Shown here in pieces: positions 33,174 to 41,474 of a DNA stretch of 64,000 bases (the stretch's first letter is position 1; each line of letters starts with the position of its first letter). A program made the position numbers and the translations under genes. This stretch comes from Rhizobium ecuadorense. Lineage in GTDB: Bacteria > Pseudomonadota > Alphaproteobacteria > Rhizobiales > Rhizobiaceae. The notes under the pieces were generated by a model. That model was given only the letters and a program-made list of their open reading frames with translations. It was not told the origin of the DNA and made no database searches. The stretch is from NCBI RefSeq assembly GCF_001187535.1, contig NZ_LFIO01001107.1:124001-188000 (forward strand). The letters run 5' to 3'.

Positions 33174-33937
33174 TCCGTAATCTCCGCCACATCGGGCGTC
33201 TGCCAGGCGAGGTGCTGGCCGCCGTCGAGGGCAATCATCTGGCCGGTGATCGAGGGCGTGTCGAAGAGAAAGCGAATCGTCTGTCCGAACTCGCCGAATC
33301 CCGGCCCCGCTTTCATGATAAGCCCGTCGATCTGAGCCTGGAAGTCCTCTTCCGATTGCCGCGCGCTGCGCACCGTCGGACCGGGGCCGATGGCGTTGAC
33401 GCGCAGCTTCGGCGCGAAGCTCTGCGCCATCGTCTGCGTCGCCGTCCAGAGTGCGGCCTTCGAAAGCGTGTAGGAATAGAAGCCGGGATTGAGCGCCCAG
33501 ACCCGCTGGTCGATGATGTTGACGATCAGCCCGGTCGCATCATCGGGCAGTTGTTCGGCAAAGGCTGCGGCAAGGATCGACGGCGCCCGCACATGGATGT
33601 CGAAATGCTGCGACCATGCCTGTGCATCGAAACTGCGGGCCGAATCCTGGTGAAAAATAGAGGCGTTGTTGACGAGCAGGTCGATCGGCCCGAGAGCTTC
33701 CGACGCTCTTTTCACGAGCTCGCCGGTTGCGCCGATATCGGTAAGGTCGGCCTTGAGCGCGATCGCCCGAAATCCCTTCTGCCGCAATTCCGCCGCCAAC
33801 TCTTCGGCTTCACGGAGGGAGCCGTTCGCGTGGATCGCAACGGAAAAGCCATTTGCAGCAAGGTCTTCGGCGATTGCCCGGCCTATTCTTTTAGCAGCCC
33901 CTGTTACAAGGGCCGAGCGAAGTCTTTTGTGGTTCAA
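33170..33937 (-). CDS. Short-chain dehydrogenase/reductase, pteridine reductase/FolM-like
   Basis: The 255-residue SDR has the cofactor motif TGAAKRIGRA; in pteridine reductases and FolM an Arg at this place favours NADPH. It also has LVNNASIF, the catalytic YTLSK, and INGPGPT-type IGPGPTVRS. The start is a TTG at 33937 with an AGG-rich stretch upstream; no ATG or GTG gives a complete Rossmann start. A folate or pterin role is plausible but not proven. It heads the SDR-uvrC-pgsA-moaD run. Confidence 0.82.
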   Translation of the reverse strand: MNHKRLRSALVTGAAKRIGRAIAEDLAANGFSVAIHANGSLREAEELAAELRQKGFRAIALKADLTDIGATGELVKRASEALGPIDLLVNNASIFHQDSARSFDAQAWSQHFDIHVRAPSILAAAFAEQLPDDATGLIVNIIDQRVWALNPGFYSYTLSKAALWTATQTMAQSFAPKLRVNAIGPGPTVRSARQSEEDFQAQIDGLIMKAGPGFGEFGQTIRFLFDTPSITGQMIALDGGQHLAWQTPDVAEITE

Positions 33938-34302
33938 AATCCTGCCTTCTAATCCCGCGAGTCTGTCTGCCGACTATATAGGGGCGGGCGGAGATTATAT
34001 AAATAGGCCATTGCGGTTGCATCCAAGGGCGGGATATTCTATGTATTATTTAAGAATGCGATTTCTTAAATTAAGTATTTTCAGTTTAACCCTTCAGTAA
34101 GGTTAATGAATTGTATGTTGCTTCGAAGCAACATCGAATTTCGGCCATGTGGCAGCCACAATGATATCACAATTTGGCTCTTTCAAATCCGCATTTGAGT
34201 TCCAATTTCAGTCTCGATCCGGAAGGGACATCTGGCAATATCCCGCCAATGCTTCACTGATAGACAGATGGCAAGCGAAGCGGGACTGAAAGGAGACTAA
34301 GT
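33938..34302. other. 365-bp AT-rich regulatory gap upstream of the Omp gene
   Basis: No reading frame here looks coding. It holds a perfect 20-bp palindrome at 34115-34134. A GTTGCA-N17-CTATGT at 34016-34044 is a possible plus-strand promoter, and a minus-strand TATAAT at 33999-33994 may serve the SDR gene. The strong RBS of the Omp gene (AAAGGAG) is at its end. Confidence 0.55.
34115..34134. promoter_or_regulatory. Perfect 20-bp palindrome upstream of the Omp gene
   Basis: ATGTTGCTTC is followed directly by its reverse complement GAAGCAACAT with no spacer. It lies about 170 bp before the Omp start. Such symmetry is typical of a site for a dimeric regulator. Confidence 0.5.
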
Positions 34303-34938
34303 ATGCGTGTACTCATTGCTGGCCTCATGGCCTCCGTTTTTGCAATTGCGGGCGTCTCGGCAGCTCAGGCGGCCGATGCCGTCGACCAGGTTCCGGAAGC
34401 ACCGGTCGCCCAGGACGCTCCGGTCAAGCCGGCCGGCAGCTGGGAAGGTTTTTACCTCGGCGGCGCCGGCACCTACAACATGGGTGACTTCGGTTCCGAC
34501 CGCCACACCTATGGTTTCGGCGGCCAGGTCTTCACCGGCTACAACTGGCAGCAGGGCCAGATCGTTTACGGCGTTGAATCCGATCTCGGCTACAGCGGCG
34601 ACGACGTTTCCTCGGGCGGCGTCAAGAACAAGTATGGCTGGAACGGCTCCGTCCGTGGCCGCGTCGGCTACGACATGAACCCCTTCCTGCTCTACGGCAC
34701 GGCCGGTCTTGCCCTCGGCAACGTCAAGGTTTCCGACGGCACTTCGGACGAAAGCAAGACGAACTACGGCTATACGGTCGGCGCCGGTGTCGAAGCCTTC
34801 GTGACCAACAACATCACGACGCGCCTGGAATATCGCTACACCGACTACCAGAGCAAGGATTACGACCTCGACTCCGGCAGCTTCTCGCGCGGTTACGACG
34901 AGAACAGCGTCAAGCTCGGTATCGGCGTCAAGTTCTAA
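34303..34938 (+). CDS. Outer membrane beta-barrel protein, Omp25/RopB-like
   Basis: The 211-residue protein has a signal peptide ending SAAQAADA and an eight-strand barrel pattern: WEGFYLGGAGTYNMGDF, FGGQVFTGYNWQQGQ, YGWNGSVRGRVGYDMNPFLLYG, ending KLGIGVKF with a terminal Phe, as in surface porin-like Omp25, Omp31 and RopB proteins of rhizobia. These help stabilise the envelope and affect antibiotic and detergent tolerance. AAAGGAG lies eleven to seventeen bases before the ATG, and a strong terminator follows. I do not assign RopB itself because paralogues exist. Confidence 0.88.
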   Translation: MRVLIAGLMASVFAIAGVSAAQAADAVDQVPEAPVAQDAPVKPAGSWEGFYLGGAGTYNMGDFGSDRHTYGFGGQVFTGYNWQQGQIVYGVESDLGYSGDDVSSGGVKNKYGWNGSVRGRVGYDMNPFLLYGTAGLALGNVKVSDGTSDESKTNYGYTVGAGVEAFVTNNITTRLEYRYTDYQSKDYDLDSGSFSRGYDENSVKLGIGVKF

Positions 34939-34960
34939 GAACAGAATTATCCAAGCATGG

Positions 34961-34988
34961 AAAAGCCGGGCACGTCGCCCGGCTTTTT
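34961..34988. terminator. Bidirectional terminator after the Omp gene
   Basis: A perfect 11-bp stem AAAAGCCGGGC/GCCCGGCTTTT with a 5-nt loop ends in Ts. It lies between convergent genes. Confidence 0.9.
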
Positions 34989-35014
34989 GCTGCTTGCTTG
35001 TCGTTGCCAGGCGC

Positions 35015-35611
35015 TCAGGCCTGGGTCTTGAGTTCCTGATAGGCGGGGAATTTCTTTTCGAACTGCCGCAACCAGTCGATCAGCGGCGCATGATCGGCTT
35101 CCCACTGGCCCTTGAAGCGCAGATCGAGATAGCCGAGCGTGGCGGCCAGGGCGAAATGCCCGCCGTTGAGTTTCTTGCCCAGTTTCGGCGGCTTGGCGCT
35201 GAGATGCGCAAGCCCGCTCATCACCTTCTTCCACTGCCGGTCGATCCAGGGCTGATGGATCTTTTCCTCATCGCGAAAACGCCGCTCATACATGATCGCC
35301 AGCAGGCAATCGCAGATGCCGTCGCAGAGCGATTCCAGGACGTCCGCATCCGTGCGTTTGCCCTTCTTCGAAGGATAGAGCTTGCCCTTCGCCAGCCGGT
35401 CGAAGAAATGCATGATCGCCACGCTGTCGAAGACCGAGGCGTCGTCATCGGTCAGCAGCGTCGGGATCTTGCCGAGCGGATTGTTCTCCACCAGCATCGC
35501 CGGCGCGGTATTGGTGTCGACCCGGATGGCGTTCAACTCGATGTCCAGGAAATGCGCGGCCATCCGCACCTTGCTGGAATAGGGGGAGGGCGGCGACCAA
35601 AGGAGCTTCAT
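35015..35611 (-). CDS. Glutathione S-transferase family protein
   Basis: The 198-residue protein begins MKLLWSPPSPYSSKVRMAAH, with a Ser- and Pro-rich active-site loop, and has NPLGKIPTLLTDDDASVFDS, the glutathione-binding loop with its SNAIL-like DS. The helical domain follows. The start at 35611 is set by this N-terminus; a longer frame to 35710 runs through a palindromic repeat. Function beyond the GST fold is unknown. Confidence 0.9.
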   Translation of the reverse strand: MKLLWSPPSPYSSKVRMAAHFLDIELNAIRVDTNTAPAMLVENNPLGKIPTLLTDDDASVFDSVAIMHFFDRLAKGKLYPSKKGKRTDADVLESLCDGICDCLLAIMYERRFRDEEKIHQPWIDRQWKKVMSGLAHLSAKPPKLGKKLNGGHFALAATLGYLDLRFKGQWEADHAPLIDWLRQFEKKFPAYQELKTQA

Positions 35612-35660
35612 GGGATACCTGATGAGTTTGTGAAACTGCGGCGGACTATTCCCGACGCTA

Positions 35661-35764
35661 GCGCATAACCCCGAAAATCGGAATCGATTTTCGGAAAGGA
35701 TTATGCGCAATCCAAGGATTCTAGAGCGTCCTTAGCGCGTTCTGTCGGACGCGCGGCGCTCTAG
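35661..35764. repeat. Two adjacent palindromic intergenic repeats
   Basis: The first, 35661-35708, has outer arms GCGCATAA/TTATGCGC and inner CCGAAAATCG/CGATTTTCGG. The second, 35721-35764, has arms CTAGAGCG/CGCTCTAG. The first is a diverged relative of 21438-21481. Together they fill the gap between the GST and rlmJ. Confidence 0.75.
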
Positions 35765-35772
35765 TTAACGGG

Positions 35773-36642
35773 TCAATCGTCCTTGACCGCCTTGGTCTCG
35801 CCGCGCAGCCAGAAGGCCCGGTGCGAGGCGAAACGGTCCTGCGCCAGATGGTCCTTCAGCGCCGGCAGCATTTGGTGCAACTCGTCCTTCAGGGTGAAGG
35901 GCGGGTTGACGATGACGAGGCCTGAGCCCGTCAATCCGGTGATGCCGCGGTCGCTGCGAACGGAAAGTTCGGCGCAAAGCATCTTCGGAATGTCGAGCGC
36001 CTGCAGCCTCTCGTGGAATTCCTTGATCGGCGCGCCCTTTTTCAGCGGATACCACAGGCAATAGGTACCGCCGGGAAAACGGCGATAGGCCTTTTCCAGC
36101 CCCTCGGCCAGACGCTGATATTCGTCCTCTTCCTCGAAAGGCGGATCGACGAGCACGATGCCGCGCTTCTCCTTCGGCGGCAGATGCGCGCCGAGCGCCA
36201 ACCAGCCGTCGAGCTCGGTGATGCGGGCATGGTGATCGCCCTCGAACAGCCGGTGCAGCCTGACAAAATCCTCGGGATGCAGCTCCATTGCCGACAGCCG
36301 GTCCTGCGGCCGGAACAGCAGGCGCGCCAGTTTCGGCGATCCGGGATAGCAGCGGACACCGCCCTCGGGATTGAGTTCGCGGATGGCTGTCAGGTAGGGC
36401 TCCAGCAGTTCGGAAACCTGCGGTCCGAGATCGGCCTCCATCAGCTTGCCGATGCCATCGAGCCATTCGCCGGTTTTCTGCGCTTCCTCGGAGGAGAGGT
36501 CGTAGAGCCCGATGCCGGCATGCGTGTCGAGCACCCGGAACGCCCCATCCTTTTTCTGCATATAGCGGATCAGCCGCGCCAGCACGGCATGTTTCAGCAC
36601 ATCGGCAAAATTGCCCGCATGATAGATGTGGCGGTAGTTCAT
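35773..36642 (-). CDS. rlmJ: 23S rRNA (adenine(2030)-N(6))-methyltransferase
   Basis: RlmJ methylates A2030 of 23S rRNA with SAM. The 289-residue protein begins MNYRHIYHAGNFADVLKHAV, the hallmark of the family, has a SAM-binding VLDTHAGIGLYDL and the N6-methyltransferase motif IVLVDPPFEEEDEY. A late GLVIVNPPFTLKDEL is a second NPP-type motif. It is divergent from the molybdopterin oxidoreductase, with 81 bp between them. Confidence 0.95.
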   Translation of the reverse strand: MNYRHIYHAGNFADVLKHAVLARLIRYMQKKDGAFRVLDTHAGIGLYDLSSEEAQKTGEWLDGIGKLMEADLGPQVSELLEPYLTAIRELNPEGGVRCYPGSPKLARLLFRPQDRLSAMELHPEDFVRLHRLFEGDHHARITELDGWLALGAHLPPKEKRGIVLVDPPFEEEDEYQRLAEGLEKAYRRFPGGTYCLWYPLKKGAPIKEFHERLQALDIPKMLCAELSVRSDRGITGLTGSGLVIVNPPFTLKDELHQMLPALKDHLAQDRFASHRAFWLRGETKAVKDD

Positions 36643-36723
36643 TTTCGCTGATGCCCGTATGAATTCGCGTCATGGGAAAGTTTGTGGCTTTTGGCCGTGC
36701 AAGGCTTGGAATATACAAATGCC

Positions 36724-38862
36724 ATGAACATTGCGACCCCCATCCACGCCAAATCCCCGAAGCCGGACACCAGGGTAGGCCACACGGCCTGTCCGCACGA
36801 CTGTCCCTCCACCTGCGCGCTGGAGGTCGACATATCCGAGGACGGCCGTATCGGCCGCGTGCGCGGTGCCAATGATCACTCCTACACCTCCGGCGTCATC
36901 TGCGCCAAAGTCGCCCGTTATGCCGAGCGGCTCTATCATCCCGATCGCCTGATGCATCCCTTGCGCCGCGCCGGCGCCAAGGGGGCAGGGCAGTGGCAGC
37001 AGATTTCCTGGGACGATGCACTGGACGAGATCGCCGAAGCCTTCGTGAAGGCCGAGGCAAAGGACGGCAGCGAGGCGATCTGGCCCTATTTCTACGCCGG
37101 CACCATGGGCTGGGTGCAGCGCGATTCGATCGATCGCCTGCGTCACGCCAAGCGCTATTCCGGCTTCTTCTCCTCGATCTGCACCAACCCCGCCTGGACC
37201 GGCTTCACCGTGGCGACCGGCACGCTGCGCGGCCCCGATCCGCGCGAGATGGGCCGCACCGATTGCGTCGTCATCTGGGGCACCAATGCCGTTTCGACCC
37301 AGGTCAACGTGATGACTCACGCCATCAAGTCGCGCAAGGAGCGCGGCGCCAAGATCGTCGTCATCGACATTTACGACAATCCGACGATGAAGCAGGCCGA
37401 TATGGCCTTGATCGTCAAGCCAGGCACCGATGCCGCACTCGCCTGCGCCATCATGCACGTCGCCTTCCGCGACGGCTATGCCGACCGGGACTACATGGCA
37501 CGCTATGCCGATGATCCCGCCGGCCTCGAAGTCCATCTGAAAACGAAGACGCCGCAATGGGCCGCCGATATCACCGGCCTCTCGGTCGAGGAGATCGAAG
37601 CCTTCGCCCGCCTCGTCGGCACGACGAAGAAGACCTTCTTCCGCCTCGGCTACGGCTTCACCCGCCAGCGCAACGGCGCGGTCGCCATGCATGCGGCCGC
37701 CTCGGTCGCCACCGTTCTCGGCTCCTGGCAGTATGAGGGCGGCGGCGCCTTCCATTCGAACAGCGACATCTTCCGCATGAACAATGCGGAGGTGACCGGC
37801 CGGTCGATGAAGGATGCCGATATCCGCATGCTCGATCAGTCGCAGATCGGCCGGGTACTGACCGGCGATGCGGTGGCTTTGCGCCATCGCGGTCCGGTGA
37901 CGGCGATGCTGATCCAGAATACCAATCCGGCAAACATCGCCCCCGAGCAGCGCCTCGTCAAACGCGGCTTTGCCCGCGACGACCTTTTCGTCGCCGTGCA
38001 TGAGCAATTCATGACCGAAACGGCCGAGATTGCCGATATCGTCATCCCCGCGACCATGTTCGTCGAGCATGACGACATCTACCGGGCCGGCGGCCAGAAC
38101 CATATCCTGCTCGGGCCGAAGCTGGTCGAGCCGCCGCCCAGCGTGCGCACCAATCTTTTCGTCATCGAGGAACTGGCCAAACGCCTGGGCGTCGCCGATC
38201 GACCGGGCTTCGGCTTTTCTGCTCGCGAGATGGTCGACCGCGTGCTCGAATCGAGTGGCCTACCGGGTTACGACCATTTCCTCGAACACAAATGGTTCGA
38301 TCGCCAGCCGGCCTTCGAGGAGGCGCATTTCCTGAACGGCTTTGCCCATCCCGACGGCAAATTCCATTTCCGCCCGGACTGGATCGATCAGCCGGCGCCG
38401 AACAAACCGCCGGCGGCGATCGGCCTGCTCGGGCCGCATGCCGAGCTTCCGGTTTTCCCCGATCAGGTCGATGTCATCGAAGTCGCCGATCCCGGGCATC
38501 CCTTCCGCCTCGCCACCTCGCCCGCCCGCAATTTCTTGAATTCGAGCTTCGCCGAGACCAAGACCTCGCGTCAGAAGGAGGGCCGTCCTGAGGTGATGAT
38601 CAATCCGGCCGACGCCGAAGCCAACGGCATCGCCCATGGCGATCTCGTCCGAATCGGCAACAGCCGCGGCGATCTGCGCATCCACGCCCGCATCACCACC
38701 GACGTGAAGCCTGGCGTGCTGATCGCCGAGGGCCTCTGGCCGAACAAGGCGCATGTCGACGGCGAAGGTATCAACGTTTTGACCGGCGCTGACCCTGTCG
38801 CGCCCTATGGCGGGGCGGCCGTACACGACAACAAGGTCTGGCTTCGCAGGGACGCAGCATGA
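36724..38862 (+). CDS. Molybdopterin-dependent oxidoreductase (DMSO reductase family)
   Basis: The 712-residue enzyme has an N-terminal Fe4S4 site, CPHDCPSTC and a fourth Cys in GVICAK, followed by domains that hold bis-molybdopterin guanine dinucleotide (WGTNAVSTQ; VIDIYDNPTMKQAD; late MINPADAEANGIAHGDLV). No Tat signal is present, so it is probably cytoplasmic, like assimilatory or BisC-like enzymes. The substrate is unknown. The start is an ATG at 36724. It overlaps the NUDIX gene as ATGA. Confidence 0.9.
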   Translation: MNIATPIHAKSPKPDTRVGHTACPHDCPSTCALEVDISEDGRIGRVRGANDHSYTSGVICAKVARYAERLYHPDRLMHPLRRAGAKGAGQWQQISWDDALDEIAEAFVKAEAKDGSEAIWPYFYAGTMGWVQRDSIDRLRHAKRYSGFFSSICTNPAWTGFTVATGTLRGPDPREMGRTDCVVIWGTNAVSTQVNVMTHAIKSRKERGAKIVVIDIYDNPTMKQADMALIVKPGTDAALACAIMHVAFRDGYADRDYMARYADDPAGLEVHLKTKTPQWAADITGLSVEEIEAFARLVGTTKKTFFRLGYGFTRQRNGAVAMHAAASVATVLGSWQYEGGGAFHSNSDIFRMNNAEVTGRSMKDADIRMLDQSQIGRVLTGDAVALRHRGPVTAMLIQNTNPANIAPEQRLVKRGFARDDLFVAVHEQFMTETAEIADIVIPATMFVEHDDIYRAGGQNHILLGPKLVEPPPSVRTNLFVIEELAKRLGVADRPGFGFSAREMVDRVLESSGLPGYDHFLEHKWFDRQPAFEEAHFLNGFAHPDGKFHFRPDWIDQPAPNKPPAAIGLLGPHAELPVFPDQVDVIEVADPGHPFRLATSPARNFLNSSFAETKTSRQKEGRPEVMINPADAEANGIAHGDLVRIGNSRGDLRIHARITTDVKPGVLIAEGLWPNKAHVDGEGINVLTGADPVAPYGGAAVHDNKVWLRRDAA

Positions 38863-39449
38863 TGCAGCCGAAATCACGGGTGAAAATCGTCAGCGAGGAA
38901 ACGCTGTCGAATGGCTGGACGCGGTTGAGCAGCTATCTGCTCGACTATATCGACCGCAGGGGCGCGACCCAGAGATTGAAGCGGGAAGTTTACCATCGCA
39001 CGCAGGCCGCCTGCATCCTGCTTTACGATCCGAAACGCGATCTCGTTGTACTCGTCCGCCAGTTCCGCCTTCCTGTCCATCTCCATGGCGATCCCGCCTG
39101 GATGATCGAGGTGCCGGCCGGCCTTCTCGACGACGATCATCCCGAACAGGCTATCCGCCGCGAGGCGATTGAAGAAACCGGTTACCACCTGCGCGATGCG
39201 CGCTTCCTGTTCAAATGCTATCCGTCACCCGGCGCCATCACGGAAGTCGTCCACTTCTTCGTCTCGCTGATCGACATCGCCGACCGCGTGGCGGAAGGCG
39301 GCGGCCTGGACGAGGAGCACGAGGATATCGAGGTTCTCGAAGTCCCGCTCGACGAGGCCGCTCAAATGATCGAAAACGGCGAGATCTTCGACGCCAAGAC
39401 GATCATGCTGCTGCAATGGGCCTTGTTGAACAGGAATAAGCTTCGATAG
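38859..39449 (+). CDS. NUDIX hydrolase, NudK/ADP-ribose pyrophosphatase-like
   Basis: The 196-residue protein has the NUDIX box as GLLDDDHPEQAIRREAIEETG, given here in parts: PAGLLDDD, then REAIEETG with the metal-binding glutamates. An upstream LVRQFRLPVHLH matches the GDP-mannose/ADP-ribose pyrophosphatase group. The start overlaps the oxidoreductase stop by four bases; a second ATG follows at once. Coupling suggests a link with the Mo enzyme, but nucleotide clean-up is as likely. Confidence 0.87.
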   Translation: MMQPKSRVKIVSEETLSNGWTRLSSYLLDYIDRRGATQRLKREVYHRTQAACILLYDPKRDLVVLVRQFRLPVHLHGDPAWMIEVPAGLLDDDHPEQAIRREAIEETGYHLRDARFLFKCYPSPGAITEVVHFFVSLIDIADRVAEGGGLDEEHEDIEVLEVPLDEAAQMIENGEIFDAKTIMLLQWALLNRNKLR

Positions 39450-39596
39450 CGGATGCGCGGTCTCGGGCAAGCCGCCGGTTGGCCTCAAGACGGTTTCGCG
39501 ATCGCGGTTCTGGCGTTCGGAAAGTTCATACGTTTGTCACGAAGCGGTTCTATCCGCTGCGGTCTGTCAATCATCGATGCGGTCAGGAGAAAGCCC

Positions 39597-40766
39597 ATGT
39601 GGCTCAGCAATTTCACCCTCGTTCTCCCAAACGAGGTGGTGAGTGAAGGTTCCGTGCGGGTTGAAGACGGCGCCATCGCCGAGATCAGGCCGGCGCCGGT
39701 CGCTGGGGCTGCCATCGATGGCGGCGGGCGGTTGCTGATGCCGGGCTTTGTCGATCTCCACGGCGACATGATCGAGCGCGAGATCGCGCCGCGCCCGAAC
39801 GCGACGATGCCGATCGATTTCGGTATCCACGAGCTCGACAAGAAGCTTGCCGCCGCCGGCGTCACCACGGCCTTTGCCGCCGTCTCCTTCGCCACCGAAA
39901 GCGTCTACGGTCACGTCCGCTCGCTGGAGACGACCTCGGCGGTGATCGAGGGTATCAACCGCCTGCGCGATGATCTGCTGATCGACCACCGCGTCCACGC
40001 CCGCTATGAAATCACCAATGTCGGCGCCGCTGCCGCACTCGAGCGCCTGCTGAATGCCGACCAGATCGACATGGTTTCGCTCACCGACCACACGCCGGGC
40101 CAGGGCCAGTACAACAACCTGCAAAGCTACATCCTTAGCATTTCCGAGCGCCGCGCCATCTCCGAGGAAATGGCCGCCGAGATCGTCGCCAAGCGTATCG
40201 CCATGCGCAGCAATCCTGAGATCGGGGCCAAGCTGAAGGAGATCGTCGCGCTGTCGCTGAAGCACAAGCTGTCGCTTGCCTCGCATGATGATGACAGTGT
40301 CGAGAAAGTCGCCGAAATGCACGATCTCGGCGTCACCATCAGCGAGTTCCCGGTGACGGCGCCCGCCGCCGAAGAGGCCCGCCGCCGCGGTCTCTGGACG
40401 CTGATGGGCGCGCCGAATGCGCTGCGCGGCCAGTCGATGTCGGGCAACCTCAGCGCCCTCGATGCCGCCAGGGCCGGCCTCTTGAGCGTCATCGCCGCCG
40501 ACTATCACCCGGCCGCCTTCGTGCCCGGCATCTTCAAGCTCGCCGACATGGTGGAAGGCGGCTTGCCCTCCGCCGTCGCCATGGCGACCGGCAATGCCGC
40601 CCGCTCCGCCGGCCTTCTGGATCGCGGCGAAATCGCCATCGGCCAGCGCGCCGATCTGGTGGCGGTCGAACCGGGTGAAGTCCATCGCATCCGCGCCACC
40701 TTCCGCGCCGGCCGCTTCGTCTACAGCGACGGCACGTTGCATCCATTGCGGGCGCTTGCGGCTTAG
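39597..40766 (+). CDS. phnM: Alpha-D-ribose 1-methylphosphonate 5-triphosphate diphosphatase
   Basis: PhnM removes pyrophosphate in the carbon-phosphorus lyase pathway for phosphonates. The 389-residue amidohydrolase has FVDLHGDMIEREIAPRP with metal-ligand His, FAAVSFATES, SLTDHTPGQGQY, SHDDDSVEKV and ADYHPAAFVPG. The ATG at 39597 follows AGGAGA. No other phn gene is in the window, so either the rest of the pathway is elsewhere or this is an extra copy with a related function. Confidence 0.92.
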   Translation: MWLSNFTLVLPNEVVSEGSVRVEDGAIAEIRPAPVAGAAIDGGGRLLMPGFVDLHGDMIEREIAPRPNATMPIDFGIHELDKKLAAAGVTTAFAAVSFATESVYGHVRSLETTSAVIEGINRLRDDLLIDHRVHARYEITNVGAAAALERLLNADQIDMVSLTDHTPGQGQYNNLQSYILSISERRAISEEMAAEIVAKRIAMRSNPEIGAKLKEIVALSLKHKLSLASHDDDSVEKVAEMHDLGVTISEFPVTAPAAEEARRRGLWTLMGAPNALRGQSMSGNLSALDAARAGLLSVIAADYHPAAFVPGIFKLADMVEGGLPSAVAMATGNAARSAGLLDRGEIAIGQRADLVAVEPGEVHRIRATFRAGRFVYSDGTLHPLRALAA

Positions 40767-41030
40767 CTGGATCAGAACTTGAATTCGTCTAGGTGTGCGA
40801 TCCCCGTCCGACTCCGGTGGGGTCGACCAGTCTGACGGTGTAGGCTGGCCAAAGGGATCACTCCGGTTCTCCTATTGTCGCGAGATCCAGGGCTGTGATG
40901 GCGGGCATTGACCCTGATGTGCTGTCACCCTGTGCCAGCAGCGCGATATCTCAACGTTATTAAAACTTTAGCGGCCGCTGCGATAGATAGTTCAACCTCC
41001 ATGGGTATTATCAACTCAAAGGAGAAAATC

Positions 41031-41429
41031 ATGGGCTGGAAGATTTTCGCTATCTGCAGCGCATTTTCGTGGGTTTGGGGCGTATCCGACTATGTGACGG
41101 GGAATGGTCCGCTCGGCGTGGTAGATGCTATCGCGTTACTTTTCTGGCTGAGTGGAACAGTGGTCGTTGGATTTTACGCGTTCAACATTGTGGTCTTGGA
41201 TCTGCGAATACTAAATTTATTCTTTGTTTTATTTTCGATATTCGTTTTGGTGCAGATCACATATGCAGTATGGGTTGCCTTACCTCTGGTGGACCAAGCC
41301 CGCTCCAACGCCTATGCCGCCGGCGTCATCCTTGCGCTTTTCGCCATCATAACCTTCGAGGTTTTCACTTGGGTCGCTGTGCGCCGCTATTCGAAGGGGC
41401 TCACTCTTCGAGGCTCAGCAGAGTTTTAG
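41031..41429 (+). CDS. Small integral membrane protein of unknown function
   Basis: The 132-residue product has about four hydrophobic segments, including GVVDAIALLFWLSGTVVVG, LFFVLFSIFVLVQITYA and GVILALFAIITFEVF. AAAGGAG lies seven bases before the ATG at 41031, a strong RBS. A longer frame to 40908 is not supported. Codon choice and base composition are AT-richer than the neighbours, and like those of the acyltransferase that follows in the same direction. No family is recognised. Confidence 0.72.
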   Translation: MGWKIFAICSAFSWVWGVSDYVTGNGPLGVVDAIALLFWLSGTVVVGFYAFNIVVLDLRILNLFFVLFSIFVLVQITYAVWVALPLVDQARSNAYAAGVILALFAIITFEVFTWVAVRRYSKGLTLRGSAEF

Positions 41430-41474
41430 GCTGAATGTCGGTTATTGTCCCATACCCAGGTTTCGGAACTCCAC

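Noticed and set aside
39531..39575. A Pho box before phnM
   Set aside because: TTGTCAC and CTGTCAA occur but are not spaced 11 bases apart and lack a second half-site. The match is too weak.
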